DNA of 64,000 bases from Pseudomonas sp. NFR16 (GCF_900108875.1 NZ_FNYJ01000006.1:1-64000); one strand, 5' to 3'. Counted from the stretch's first letter, positions 26,411-35,556 are shown. The notes: generated by a model from the letters alone, not told the origin. Made by a program: numbers and translations.

Positions 26411-26469
26411 GAACGCCCCGGCGTTCTTGTATCAGCATAGCCAGCTGAGGCAAGAACGACGGGGCGTTC
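26411..26469. repeat. 19-base inverted repeat
   Basis: The arms at 26411-26429 and 26451-26469 match at 18 of 19 positions and enclose 21 bases. The hairpin lies after the GNAT gene and before the secretin-like gene on the same strand. There is no T run, so it may be a REP-type element or an RNA-stabilising stem rather than a terminator. Confidence 0.6.
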
Positions 26470-26489
26470 AAAGGCGGCAGCGCCCTCGC

Positions 26490-26915
26490 TTATGCCGAAT
26501 GCCGGACCATGTCCACGTGCGGCAGGCCGGCTTCGAGGAACTCTTCGCTGATCACCGTGAAGCCAAAGCGCTCATAGAACGCCGTTGCATGAACCTGAGC
26601 GCTGAGCTTCTGCTCTTTCAGATCGCGATTCTCCGCTTCGCTGATCACCGCGGTCAGCAAGGCGTCGCCTACCTTCAGGCCGCGCCAGTCCTTGAGAACG
26701 GACAGCCTGCCGATCTCGCCATCGGGTAACAGCCGCGCCGTCCCGACCGGGTAATCGCCTTCGTGGGCGAGAAAGTGCAGGGCACCTGCATCCTCGGCGT
26801 CCCACTCAAGCTCCGGCGGAACCGATTGCTCGGCAATGAACACGGCTTCGCGAATGCGCCGGATGTCGGCGTTATCTTTCTGCCAGTCGGCTACCCGTAC
26901 GCGGATCTTATTCAT
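26490..26915 (-). CDS. GNAT family N-acetyltransferase
   Basis: The 141-residue protein has the GNAT fold. The acetyl-CoA pyrophosphate loop is RGLKVGDALL (about residues 76-85), preceded by the strand EIGRLSVL. The C-terminal part has ATAFYERFGFTVISEEFLEAGLPHVDM, typical of the ElaA/YjcF-like group. The acceptor is unknown. I start at ATGAATAAGATCCGC, which overlaps the end of roxA by 8 bases; a longer frame extends into roxA without support. Likely cotranscribed with roxA. Confidence 0.88.
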   Translation of the reverse strand: MNKIRVRVADWQKDNADIRRIREAVFIAEQSVPPELEWDAEDAGALHFLAHEGDYPVGTARLLPDGEIGRLSVLKDWRGLKVGDALLTAVISEAENRDLKEQKLSAQVHATAFYERFGFTVISEEFLEAGLPHVDMVRHSA

Positions 26916-28074
26916 CGGCAAACCCCAGACTTCCTTGTTTGACCAGCTCGCAGAGCAGGTTGCGACCGTCGTCATCTGCCAGCCACTGGCCCAGATTATC
27001 GAAATGCAGTGCATCGGCGGCGCAGATCATTTTCAGCAGCTCGCGCAAATGGCCTGGCAACAGGCGGCTCTGGCCGCTGGCGAACAGTAACAGGTCGTCG
27101 TCGACTTCCGACCACGCCAGGCGCGCGCTTGGGTTGCGGATCAGTACGGCGCCCTGTTCCAGGCTGTCGAGCAGTTCGGTGTCGTCCAGTTCAGGGCCGA
27201 CGACCAGTTCAGGGTAACGCGGCTCGGTCATGAACTGGCCAAACCAGGTCAGCAGCAGGCGTTCGTCGCCCATGTGTTCGGCCAGCAACGCTTTCAGCCG
27301 GTCCAGCGCGTCGTGCTGAATTTGATGCGGATCGCTGACCGGTTGGGCGTCGGCGTCGGTATAGCGCTCTTCGTCCGACATGAACTGGCTCAGGAAATCG
27401 GTGAAGTGCGTCAGGACTTCGGCCGCGCTCGGCGCGCGGAAGCCCACCGAGTACGTCAGGCAGTCGTCCACTGCAACACCCCAGTGCGCCAGGCGCGGCG
27501 GCAGGTACAGCATGTCGCCCGGCTCCAGCGTCCACTCTTCGCCGCCCTGAAAGTCAGCGAGAATGCGCAGGTCGGCGTGCTCCAGCAGAGGGCTTTCGGT
27601 GTCGCACATCTGGCCGATTTTCCAGTGGCGCTTGCCGTGGCCCTGCAGCAGGAACACATCATAGTTATCGAAGTGCGGGCCGACGCTGCCGCCCGGCGCT
27701 GCATAGCTGATCATCACATCGTCGATGCGCCAGCTGGGCAGAAAGCGGAAGTGCTCCAGCAGCTCGCCGACTTCAGGAACGAACTGATCGACGGCCTGAA
27801 CCAGCAGCGTCCACTCGGTTTCCGGGAGTTTGCTAAATTCGTCTTCCGCAAACGGGCCGCGACGCAGCTCCCAGGGGCGCTCGCCATTTTCGATGATCAG
27901 GCGCGACTCGACTTCTTCTTCCAGCGCCAGACCCGCCAGTTCGTCAGGGTCGATCGGGCTTTGAAAGTCTGGAATCGCCTGGCGGATCAGCAGCGGTTTC
28001 TTCTGCCAGTAGTCGCGCAGGAATTCGCGAGCCGAGATGCCACCGAGCAACTGAAGAGGAGTATCAGGATTCAT
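26908..28074 (-). CDS. roxA: Ribosomal protein L16 arginine hydroxylase RoxA
   Basis: The 388-residue JmjC/cupin oxygenase matches E. coli YcfD/RoxA, which uses iron and 2-oxoglutarate to hydroxylate an arginine of ribosomal protein L16. The iron triad is visible as His134 and Asp136 (GPHFDNYD) and His197 (PPRLAHWG). The C-terminal winged-helix dimer part is present. It lies between the GNAT gene and the purB terminator. Confidence 0.9.
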   Translation of the reverse strand: MNPDTPLQLLGGISAREFLRDYWQKKPLLIRQAIPDFQSPIDPDELAGLALEEEVESRLIIENGERPWELRRGPFAEDEFSKLPETEWTLLVQAVDQFVPEVGELLEHFRFLPSWRIDDVMISYAAPGGSVGPHFDNYDVFLLQGHGKRHWKIGQMCDTESPLLEHADLRILADFQGGEEWTLEPGDMLYLPPRLAHWGVAVDDCLTYSVGFRAPSAAEVLTHFTDFLSQFMSDEERYTDADAQPVSDPHQIQHDALDRLKALLAEHMGDERLLLTWFGQFMTEPRYPELVVGPELDDTELLDSLEQGAVLIRNPSARLAWSEVDDDLLLFASGQSRLLPGHLRELLKMICAADALHFDNLGQWLADDDGRNLLCELVKQGSLGFADE

Positions 28075-28110
28075 GTGTAACCTATTGAAAAAAGGTATTT
28101 TTCAGACCGG

Positions 28111-28139
28111 AATAAAAACGCCCGGCTCAGCCGGGCGTT
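28111..28139 (-). terminator. Terminator of purB
   Basis: The stem aacgcccggc / gccgggcgtt with a three-base loop is followed on the minus strand by tttttatt. It lies 20 bases beyond the purB stop. Confidence 0.88.
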
Positions 28140-28158
28140 CAGAGCGTGTAGGGTGCGA

Positions 28159-29529
28159 TCAGATGCGCTGGGCTTGGGCCACGGCGTTGCCGATGTAATT
28201 CGTAGGCGTCAGCTTTTTCAGCTCGGCCTTCGCTTCGGCGGGCATTTCGAGGCCGTCGATGAACGTCTGCAGCGCTTCTGGGCTGATGCCCTTGCCGCGG
28301 GTCAGTTCTTTGAGCTTCTCGTACGGGTTCTCGATGTCGTAGCGGCGCATGACGGTCTGGATTGGCTCGGCCAGCACTTCCCAGCAGGCGTCCAGGTCGG
28401 CGGCGATCTTCTGCTCGTTCAGCTCCAGCTTGCCGATACCTTTGAGGCTCGCTTCGTAGGCAATCACGCTGTGAGCGAAGCCCACGCCGAGGTTGCGCAA
28501 TACGGTGGAGTCGGTCAGGTCGCGCTGCCAGCGGGAGATCGGCAGTTTGCTCGCCAGGTGCTGGAACAATGCGTTGGCGATGCCCAGGTTGCCTTCGGAG
28601 TTTTCGAAGTCGATCGGGTTGACCTTGTGCGGCATGGTCGAGGAGCCGATTTCGCCAGCGACGGTCTTCTGCTTGAAGTAACCCAGGGAAATGTAGCCCC
28701 AGATGTCGCGGTCGAAGTCGATCAGGATGGTGTTGTAACGCGCGATCGCGTCGAACAGTTCGGCGATGTAGTCGTGCGGTTCGATCTGAGTGGTGTAAGG
28801 GTTGAAGCCCAGGCCCAGCTCGTCTTCGATGAAGGCGCGTGCGTTGGCTTCCCAGTCGATGTCCGGGTAGGCCGACAAGTGTGCATTGTAGTTGCCGACA
28901 GCGCCGTTGATCTTGCCGAGCAGCGGAACTGCGGCGACCTGCGCGATCTGGCGCTCCAGGCGGTACACGACGTTCGCCAGTTCCTTGCCCAGTGTGGTCG
29001 GCGAAGCCGGCTGACCATGGGTGCGCGACAGCATCGGTACGGCAGCGAAACGGATCGCCAGCTCGCGGATCGACTCAGCGATCTGACGCATCAGCGGCAG
29101 CAGCACGGTGTCACGGCCTTCGCGCAGCATCAGGGCGTGGGACAGGTTGTTGATGTCCTCGCTGGTGCAGGCGAAGTGGATGAATTCGCTCACCTTGGCC
29201 AGTTCAGGCAGCTTGGCGGCCTGTTCCTTGAGCAGGTACTCGATGGCCTTGACGTCGTGGTTGGTGGTGCGCTCGATCTCTTTCACACGCTCGGCGTGCT
29301 CCAGCGCGAAGTCATCGGCCAGCGCGTCGAGAATGGCATTGGCTTCGGCGGAAAAGGCCGGGACTTCAGAGATTTGCGGGTGAGCCGCCAGGCGTTGAAG
29401 CCAGCGAACCTCGACGAGGGCGCGGAAACGGATCAGGCCGTATTCGCTGAAGATAGGGCGCAGGGCCTGGGTTTTGCCGGCGTAGCGGCCGTCTACAGGG
29501 GAAACCGCAGTGAGCGAAGAAAGCTGCAT
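28159..29529 (-). CDS. purB: Adenylosuccinate lyase
   Basis: The 456-residue enzyme acts twice in purine synthesis, releasing fumarate from SAICAR and from adenylosuccinate. The fumarase/lyase signature GSSTMPHKVNPIDFENSEGN, with the catalytic serine loop, is intact, as are the RTHGQPASPTT and TSEDINN blocks. I start at ATGCAGCTTTCTTC; the frame extends 15 codons further without a ribosome site. It completes the conserved nudJ-mnmA-hflD-purB order known from E. coli. Confidence 0.97.
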   Translation of the reverse strand: MQLSSLTAVSPVDGRYAGKTQALRPIFSEYGLIRFRALVEVRWLQRLAAHPQISEVPAFSAEANAILDALADDFALEHAERVKEIERTTNHDVKAIEYLLKEQAAKLPELAKVSEFIHFACTSEDINNLSHALMLREGRDTVLLPLMRQIAESIRELAIRFAAVPMLSRTHGQPASPTTLGKELANVVYRLERQIAQVAAVPLLGKINGAVGNYNAHLSAYPDIDWEANARAFIEDELGLGFNPYTTQIEPHDYIAELFDAIARYNTILIDFDRDIWGYISLGYFKQKTVAGEIGSSTMPHKVNPIDFENSEGNLGIANALFQHLASKLPISRWQRDLTDSTVLRNLGVGFAHSVIAYEASLKGIGKLELNEQKIAADLDACWEVLAEPIQTVMRRYDIENPYEKLKELTRGKGISPEALQTFIDGLEMPAEAKAELKKLTPTNYIGNAVAQAQRI

Positions 29530-29662
29530 GGGGTGTTCTCGGACAGTCGGGCAACGAAAAGGGGCGCGTATCATACATGAAAATTCGGTCCAGCCGAGGC
29601 CGGGTTACCGTCATGGAGGGCGCCGTGAGGGGTAAAACCTGGGTAGCGCAGTGCTCGCCGGA

Positions 29663-30283
29663 TCAACCGTGGAGCAAGGGATACAGTTCTTTCAATAACT
29701 TGCGACGGCTGATGACCAGTTGCCAGCGATGCCCGCCCACTTGTCGCCAAAGTCGCGCACAGCGTATTCCGGCCAGCAGCAGTGCACGGATTTTCGAGGC
29801 GTTGTTCGGCTGTTGCAGGTTGCGCATGTCGCCATGCACCTGAATGCGCTGGCGCAGCGTGCTCAACGTGTCCTGGTACAGCGCGCCACTGGCAGCGATG
29901 ACGTTCTCGTGAACGATCCCGAAATGTTCGACCTGGGACTTGATCTGCGGCAGACGCTTGCCGATGGTCTCGAGCATGTCGTCGCGCTTGGACAGCTGGC
30001 GCTCCAGCCCAAGCATCGCCAGGGCATAACGCAATGGCTCGCGCTGCAGGGTGCCGGGGTCACGCTCCAGAGCGCTGGCGAGCGCGCGATAGCCTTCGCG
30101 CAGGTTCAGGTCGTCGCCGCCGAACACATCGAGTGTGTCCTTGGGGTCCATCACCAGCAGTCCGCCCAGCAGGCAGCCGACCGCCGCCTCGCTGGCCTGA
30201 CCGGTCTTGGCGATGCGGTCCACCAGCACCGCAGCCTGAAAAACGCCGCCCAGGGCGGTCAGTTGCTCTTGGATCGGACTCAT
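29663..30283 (-). CDS. hflD: High-frequency lysogenization protein HflD
   Basis: The 206-residue helical protein of the HflD (DUF489) family is peripheral to the inner membrane. In E. coli it modulates phage lambda CII activity; its role in Pseudomonas is not clear. The start ATGAGTCCGATCCAAG shares a base with the mnmA stop (TGATG), so it is coupled to mnmA. The much longer open frame upstream lies inside mnmA and is not used. Confidence 0.93.
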   Translation of the reverse strand: MSPIQEQLTALGGVFQAAVLVDRIAKTGQASEAAVGCLLGGLLVMDPKDTLDVFGGDDLNLREGYRALASALERDPGTLQREPLRYALAMLGLERQLSKRDDMLETIGKRLPQIKSQVEHFGIVHENVIAASGALYQDTLSTLRQRIQVHGDMRNLQQPNNASKIRALLLAGIRCARLWRQVGGHRWQLVISRRKLLKELYPLLHG

Positions 30284-31413
30284 CAACGAGCATCCTTGCT
30301 GTGCCAGGGTTCGGCGATTTCGATGACGCCGCCGCCCAGGCAGACTTCGCCGTCGTAAAACACCACGGACTGACCGGGGGTGACCGCGCGCTGTGGCTCG
30401 TCGAAGGTGGCGCGGTAGCCGGTGGCGGTGCGTTCCAGCGTGCAGCTCTGGTCGCTCTGCCGGTAACGCACTTTGGCAGTCAGCTGGCGCGGCGTGCTGA
30501 GGTCGACCGGGTTGACCCAGTAGATCTCCGAGGCGAGCAGGGCGCGGGAGAACAACCACGGGTGCTCGTTGCCCTGGCCGACGATCAGCTCGTTATGCTC
30601 CAGATCCTTGACCAGCACATACCAGGGTTCATCGCCGGCATCCTTCAGTCCGCCGATGCCCAGTCCCTGACGCTGACCGATGGTGTGGTACATCAGGCCC
30701 GCGTGGCGCCCGATGACTTCGCCTTCGGTGGTCTTGATTTCGCCCGGCTGCGCAGGGAGGTACTGCTTGAGGAAGTCGGTGAAACGACGTTCGCCGATGA
30801 AGCAGATGCCGGTAGAGTCCTTTTTTTTCGCGGTCGCCAACTGGTACTTCTCGGCGATGGCGCGCACTTCGGGCTTCTCCAGTTCGCCGACCGGGAACAG
30901 GGTCTTGGCGATCTGTTCGCCGCCGACGGCGTGCAGGAAGTAGCTCTGATCCTTGTTCGGGTCCAGGCCCTTGAGCAGTTCGGTACGGCCATCGATGTCG
31001 CGACGGCGCACGTAATGACCGGTGGCGATCAGGTCGGCGCCGAGCATGAAGGCGTAGTCGAGAAAGGCTTTGAACTTGATTTCGCGGTTGCACAGGATGT
31101 CCGGGTTCGGCGTGCGGCCGGCCTTGTACTCCTCGAGGAAGTGCTCGAAGACGTTATCCCAGTATTCGGCCGCGAAATTCACGGTGTGCAGCTTGATGCC
31201 GATCTTGTCGCACACCGCCTGAGCGTCCGCGAGGTCGTCCATGGCGGTGCAGTATTCCGTTCCGTCGTCTTCTTCCCAGTTCTTCATGAACAGGCCTTCC
31301 ACCTGATACCCCTGCTCCATGAGCAGAAGGGCGGAGACCGAAGAATCCACGCCGCCGGACATGCCGACGATGACGCGCTTCTTTTCTGTGTTGGAAAAGG
31401 CTGAATCAGACAT
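30283..31413 (-). CDS. mnmA: tRNA 2-thiouridylase MnmA
   Basis: The 376-residue enzyme adds sulfur to U34 of tRNA-Glu, -Gln and -Lys. It has the PP-loop SGGVDSSV (19-26) for adenylation and the two catalytic cysteines Cys108 (PDILCN) and Cys204 (STGICF). Sulfur arrives via TusA, TusBCD and TusE; tusBCDE are in this same window at 50.6-52.0 kb. It is followed directly by hflD. Confidence 0.97.
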   Translation of the reverse strand: MSDSAFSNTEKKRVIVGMSGGVDSSVSALLLMEQGYQVEGLFMKNWEEDDGTEYCTAMDDLADAQAVCDKIGIKLHTVNFAAEYWDNVFEHFLEEYKAGRTPNPDILCNREIKFKAFLDYAFMLGADLIATGHYVRRRDIDGRTELLKGLDPNKDQSYFLHAVGGEQIAKTLFPVGELEKPEVRAIAEKYQLATAKKKDSTGICFIGERRFTDFLKQYLPAQPGEIKTTEGEVIGRHAGLMYHTIGQRQGLGIGGLKDAGDEPWYVLVKDLEHNELIVGQGNEHPWLFSRALLASEIYWVNPVDLSTPRQLTAKVRYRQSDQSCTLERTATGYRATFDEPQRAVTPGQSVVFYDGEVCLGGGVIEIAEPWHSKDAR

Positions 31414-31575
31414 AGGAATTCGATGGGTAGTCTGGAAAAGGACGCGATTCTATCAGGGAGTCGGCGTCAAGGCTAAAAGCTATTCAGTTGCGCTGACGCA
31501 ATGCATGGGAACAGAGCACCGGCTTCAGCCGAGAGCAGGGCTGAGTGAGCATCCCGAGTGTTCGGGTGTGAAACC

Positions 31576-31757
31576 GGACGCCTTCCCGGCTGAAGCCGGT
31601 CCTACGATGACGTGCGCATGTCGGTTCCTGCTGAAGCCGGTCCTACGATGACGTGCGCATGTCGGTTCCCGCTGAAGCCGGTCCCGCGGGAGTATGCGTT
31701 TCAGCTTTAGCCGGGAAGGCGTGTTTCAGTAGGACCGGCTTCAGCCGGGAAGGCGCC
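31576..31757. repeat. 41-base tandem repeat within REP-type elements
   Basis: A 41-base unit starting gctgaagccggtcctacgat occurs at 31589-31629 and again, essentially identical, at 31630-31670. A third partial copy starts at 31671. The array is bounded by the inverted REP motif ccttcccggctgaagccggt (31581-31600) and accggcttcagccgggaag (31734-31752). It fills the gap between mnmA and nudJ. Confidence 0.8.
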
Positions 31758-31759
31758 CG

Positions 31760-32200
31760 TCAGTCGCGCACGACCTCCAGGCTGTGAACCGGGCCGGCCA
31801 GATAATCGTCGATGCATCGCAGCACCAGCTCGCTGCGCCAGCGTTCGGGCTGGCTGACCAGTTCATCGCGGGTAAGCCACGGGGCGCCGACGATACCGGT
31901 GTCCAGTGGCTGATCGAGATGATGATTGATCGCCTTGGCCGAAAAACATACGCGCTGATAGGTCACGCCGTTGCTGGGCGCTGTGTACAGATAGATGCCG
32001 ACGACGCCGGTCAGCTCGACGTCCCAACCCGTTTCTTCGAACGTTTCACGGATGGCGGCTTCGCGCAGGGTTTCGTTGGCTTCCAGGTGACCGGCGGGCT
32101 GATTGAGCACCTGCTTGCCGTTTTTCAATTCTTCGACGAACAGGAAGCGGCCGCTGTCTTCGATGACGGTTGCGACCGTGATGTGGGGTTGCCAGGTCAT
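31760..32200 (-). CDS. nudJ: Nudix phosphatase NudJ
   Basis: The 146-residue hydrolase has a complete Nudix box from Gly37 to Trp59 (GX5EX7REUXEEXGU), with the metal-binding glutamates in RETFEETG. It resembles E. coli NudJ/YmfB, which acts on HMP-pyrophosphate and nucleotide di- and triphosphates. The WNQPAGHLEA-type lead-in is present as LNQPAGHLEA. It sits upstream of mnmA as in E. coli, though a repeat array separates them here. Confidence 0.9.
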   Translation of the reverse strand: MTWQPHITVATVIEDSGRFLFVEELKNGKQVLNQPAGHLEANETLREAAIRETFEETGWDVELTGVVGIYLYTAPSNGVTYQRVCFSAKAINHHLDQPLDTGIVGAPWLTRDELVSQPERWRSELVLRCIDDYLAGPVHSLEVVRD

Positions 32201-32219
32201 TCGAGATCTCCTCGGTTAA

Positions 32220-32309
32220 TGTAGGAGCAATCCGAGTTTGCGAGGGGCGCGATAGCGGTTTTCCTGACACACCGCATCGCGACCGTCGTAACCTCCGATT
32301 GCTCCTACA
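32220..32309. repeat. Inverted REP-type pair
   Basis: tgtaggagcaatccgag at 32220-32236 is matched by ctccgattgctcctaca at 32293-32309 in opposite orientation. This is the usual paired form of Pseudomonas intergenic palindromic repeats. It lies between nudJ and idh. Confidence 0.7.
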
Positions 32310-32330
32310 GGGAATCGTGTGCATCCAGGA

Positions 32331-32363
32331 AAAAAGAAAGCCCCGACACATGGCCGGGGCTTT
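32331..32363 (-). terminator. Terminator of idh
   Basis: The stem gaaagccccg / cggggctttc with a 9-base loop is followed on the minus strand by ttttttcc. It lies 40 bases after the idh stop. Confidence 0.85.
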
Positions 32364-32403
32364 CATGATGCGTTCGGCGGGGTGAACCGCCGACCTGGCA
32401 ACC

Positions 32404-34629
32404 TTACTTCAACGCGTTGATCGCGTCGTTCAGGGTTTTGCTAGGGCGCATGGCTTTGCTGGCCAGTTCCGGCGTGGCGAAGTAGTAACCGCCGATGTCC
32501 AGGGGCTTGCCCTGAACGCTGTTCAGTTCGGCAACGATGGTTGCTTCATTGTCGGCCAGGGTTTTCGCCAGTTGGGTGAACTTGGCTTGCAGCGCGGTAT
32601 CTTCGGTCTGGGCTGCCAGGGCCTGAGCCCAGTACATCGCCAGATAGAAGTGGCTGCCACGGTTGTCGATACCGCCAACCTTGCGCGATGGCGACTTGTT
32701 GTTGTCCAGGAACTGGCCGGTGGCTTTGTCCAGGGCAGTGGCGAGTACCAGCGCTTTCGGGTTGTCGTAGACGTTGCCCAGGTGCTCAAGGGAAGCCGCC
32801 AGTGCCAGGAATTCGCCCAGCGAGTCCCAGCGCAGGAAGTTCTCTTCGTTCAGCTGCTGAACGTGCTTCGGAGCCGAACCGCCGGCGCCGGTTTCGAACA
32901 GGCCGCCGCCGTTCATCAACGGAACGATGGACAACATTTTCGCGCTGGTGCCCAGTTCCATGATCGGGAACAGGTCGGTCAGGTAGTCACGCAGGACGTT
33001 GCCGGTCACCGAGATGGTGTCCTTGCCGGCGCGGATCCGCTCCAGCGAGGTTTTCATCGCATCGACAGGCGACTTGATGGTGATGTCCAGGCCGCTGGTA
33101 TCGTGATCTTTCAGGTACTTTTCGACCTTCTTGATCATCACCGCGTCGTGGGCGCGCTGTGGGTCCAGCCAGAAAATGGCAGGGGTATTGCTCAGGCGCG
33201 AGCGGTTGACGGCCAGTTTGACCCAGTCCTGGATCGGCGCGTCCTTGGTCTGGCACATGCGCCAGATATCGCCTGCTTCAACATTCTGTTCCATCAAGAC
33301 CTGGCCTTTGTCGTCGGTCACGCGGACCACGCCGTCGGTTTCGATCTGGAACGTCTTGTTGTGCGAGCCGTACTCTTCGGCTTTCTGCGCCATCAGGCCG
33401 ACGTTCGGTACGCTGCCCATGGTGGTCGGATCGAAGGCGCCGTTTTTCTTGCAGTCTTCGATCACAGCCTGATAGATGGTGGCGTAGCAACGATCCGGAA
33501 TCACGGCCTTGGTGTCTTGCAGGACGCCGTCGTTGTTCCACATCTTGCCGGAATCACGAATCATCGCAGGCATCGAGGCGTCAACGATGACGTCGCTCGG
33601 CACGTGCAGGTTGGTGATGCCCTTGTCGGAGTTGACCATCGCCAGAGGAGGGCGGGTGGCGTAAACGGCCTTGACGTCCGCTTCGATCTGCGCCTGCTGA
33701 TCGGCCGGCAGATTCTTGATGCGGGCGTACAGGTCGCCGATGCCGTTGTTCAGGTTGAAGCCGATTTCCTTCAGGACTTCAGCGTGCTTGTTCAGCGCAT
33801 CCTGATAGTACTCGGCGACGATCTCGCCGAACATGATCGGGTCAGAGACCTTCATCATGGTGGCTTTGAGGTGAACGGAGAACAGCACGCCCAGCTTCCT
33901 GGCGTCTTCGATTTCCTTGGCGACGAATGCGCGCAGCGCTTTCTTGCTCATGACTGCGCAGTCGATGACTTCGCCAGCCAGCACCGAGGTCTTGTCCTTC
34001 AGCACGGTGGTGCTGCCGTCTTTGCCGATCAGTTCGATCTTCACCGCACCTGCGGTTTCGATCAGGGAGGACTGCTCGCTGCCGTAGAAATCGCCATTGT
34101 CCATGTGGGCAACGTGGGATTTGGAGTCGGCAGCCCAGGCGCCCATTTTGTGCGGGTGCTTGCGAGCGTAGTTCTTCACCGAAAGCGGCGCGCGACGATC
34201 AGAGTTACCTTCACGCAGAACCGGGTTCACGGCGCTGCCTTTTACTTTGTCATAGCCAGCCCGGGCTGCCTTGTCGGCTTCGGTCACGACTTCATCCGGA
34301 TAGTCCGGCACGTCGTAGCCCTTGGCTTGCAGTTCCTTGATCGCGGCCTTCAGTTGCGGAACCGATGCGCTGATGTTCGGCAACTTGATGATGTTGGCTT
34401 CCGGCGTCGTCGCCAGTTCGCCCAGCTCTGCCAGATCGTCGGAAACCTTCTTGTCGCCCAGCTGCTCGGGGAAGCTGGCCAGAATACGGGCTGCAAGAGA
34501 GATGTCGCGGGTTTCGACGGTGATGTCGGCGGAGGAGGTGAAGGCTTCGATGATGGGAAGCAGTGAGTAGGTGGCGAGGGCAGGCGCTTCGTCGGTGAAG
34601 GTATAGATGATCTTCGAGCGGTTGGACAT
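32404..34629 (-). CDS. idh: Monomeric NADP-dependent isocitrate dehydrogenase
   Basis: The 741-residue enzyme is the monomeric type (IDH-II). It oxidises isocitrate to 2-oxoglutarate with NADP in the TCA cycle and competes with AceA for substrate. Length and blocks such as RVTDDKGQVLMEQNVEAGD and the C-terminal NSVQGKPLDIGGYY are typical. I start at ATGTCCAACCGCTCG; the frame runs 21 codons further upstream without support. In P. aeruginosa the dimeric icd lies beside it; here the 657 bases before cspD hold no icd. Confidence 0.95.
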   Translation of the reverse strand: MSNRSKIIYTFTDEAPALATYSLLPIIEAFTSSADITVETRDISLAARILASFPEQLGDKKVSDDLAELGELATTPEANIIKLPNISASVPQLKAAIKELQAKGYDVPDYPDEVVTEADKAARAGYDKVKGSAVNPVLREGNSDRRAPLSVKNYARKHPHKMGAWAADSKSHVAHMDNGDFYGSEQSSLIETAGAVKIELIGKDGSTTVLKDKTSVLAGEVIDCAVMSKKALRAFVAKEIEDARKLGVLFSVHLKATMMKVSDPIMFGEIVAEYYQDALNKHAEVLKEIGFNLNNGIGDLYARIKNLPADQQAQIEADVKAVYATRPPLAMVNSDKGITNLHVPSDVIVDASMPAMIRDSGKMWNNDGVLQDTKAVIPDRCYATIYQAVIEDCKKNGAFDPTTMGSVPNVGLMAQKAEEYGSHNKTFQIETDGVVRVTDDKGQVLMEQNVEAGDIWRMCQTKDAPIQDWVKLAVNRSRLSNTPAIFWLDPQRAHDAVMIKKVEKYLKDHDTSGLDITIKSPVDAMKTSLERIRAGKDTISVTGNVLRDYLTDLFPIMELGTSAKMLSIVPLMNGGGLFETGAGGSAPKHVQQLNEENFLRWDSLGEFLALAASLEHLGNVYDNPKALVLATALDKATGQFLDNNKSPSRKVGGIDNRGSHFYLAMYWAQALAAQTEDTALQAKFTQLAKTLADNEATIVAELNSVQGKPLDIGGYYFATPELASKAMRPSKTLNDAINALK

Positions 34630-35222
34630 TTTTGGGATAACTCTCTTCTTTGCTGAGCGTACACAAAATTTCGATATGCGCAGGGTAGGCACTTTCGCCC
34701 AAAGTATCGATGAGCCGAAAGTCGAGAATTTCGTCGCGTGATATGGGGTAGATCAGTCGAGCATCAAGCAGCCGGACTGCGGTAACAGCGCGGCTTGTCG
34801 AGGGCTGAAAGTCTCGTTCCAGATGGCTCGGCCCCCAATGACCCTACGGTCACCGGCGCGAGTATATCACCGGTCCCGACCATTGATACGATACCCGAGT
34901 GAACGCGTTGCGCTCGCAGCGATTGGTTCAGTGCCGTCGGTCGGGCCTTGAAAATCCTCACTGATCGCCACAGGCCACGGCCTGCTTGCCCTGCGTCAAC
35001 CTGACGCAGCCGGGATGGTGCAGTGTCGGACAGTCGGATTGCAAGTCGGATTTCGACTAAAGGAGCATTCTATCCGCGCGGGTCTCAAGCTGTCGGCGGA
35101 GGGAAACAAGATGCACGAAGCGTCGAACGCAGGCCCGGGCCGTTTGCCAGGCCAGAGTGATGGCTTTGTCGGCCGCGCCTTCGACATAACCTTATTTATA
35201 GGCACGCCAGAGGGTACAGGCG
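34630..35222. other. Gene-free interval between idh and cspD
   Basis: I see no convincing gene here. Only short unsupported frames are present. It should contain the idh promoter. It is where the homodimeric icd gene sits in P. aeruginosa by recalled gene order; no remnant of icd is recognisable. Confidence 0.5.
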
Positions 35223-35263
35223 AAAAAAAGCCGGTCGGCTTTCGTGGGCCGACCGGCTTTAAG
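35223..35263 (-). terminator. Terminator of cspD
   Basis: A long stem (aaagccggtcggc / gccgaccggcttt) has an 8-base loop. On the minus strand seven T residues follow. It lies 25 bases after the cspD stop. Confidence 0.88.
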
Positions 35264-35286
35264 GTCTCGCGCGTGAACGGTCCGGC

Positions 35287-35556
35287 TCAGGCGTGATCTT
35301 TGCTGTGTTCGTGATGCGTTTCGTGCTGATCGATCGTCTCTTTAGTGGCGGATGGGTGCGCAGTGATTTCCACTGCATGCAGCCCTTTGGGACCCTGAGT
35401 AATCTTGAACTGAACCAGTTGCCCGGCCTTTAGGGTCTTGTAGCCGTCCATTCTGATCGCTGAGTAGTGCGCAAACAGGTCCTCATCCTTGCCATCTTCG
35501 ACGATGAAGCCATACCCCTTGGCGTTGTTGAACCACTTGACCTTACCGCTTGACAT
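35287..35556 (-). CDS. cspD: Cold-shock domain protein CspD
   Basis: The 89-residue protein has a cold-shock domain with RNP1 (KGYGFI) and RNP2 (DLFAHY). It is single-stranded nucleic-acid binding, and CspD in E. coli inhibits replication in stationary phase. It has a histidine-rich tail (HETHHEHSKDHA) beyond the domain. I start at ATGTCAAGCGGTAAG; six earlier codons are possible. It is divergent from clpS, the conserved arrangement. Confidence 0.92.
   Translation of the reverse strand: MSSGKVKWFNNAKGYGFIVEDGKDEDLFAHYSAIRMDGYKTLKAGQLVQFKITQGPKGLHAVEITAHPSATKETIDQHETHHEHSKDHA

Noticed and set aside
32572..34566. 664-codon plus-strand frame opposite idh
   Set aside because: Low-complexity shadow of the idh gene; no ribosome site or domain.
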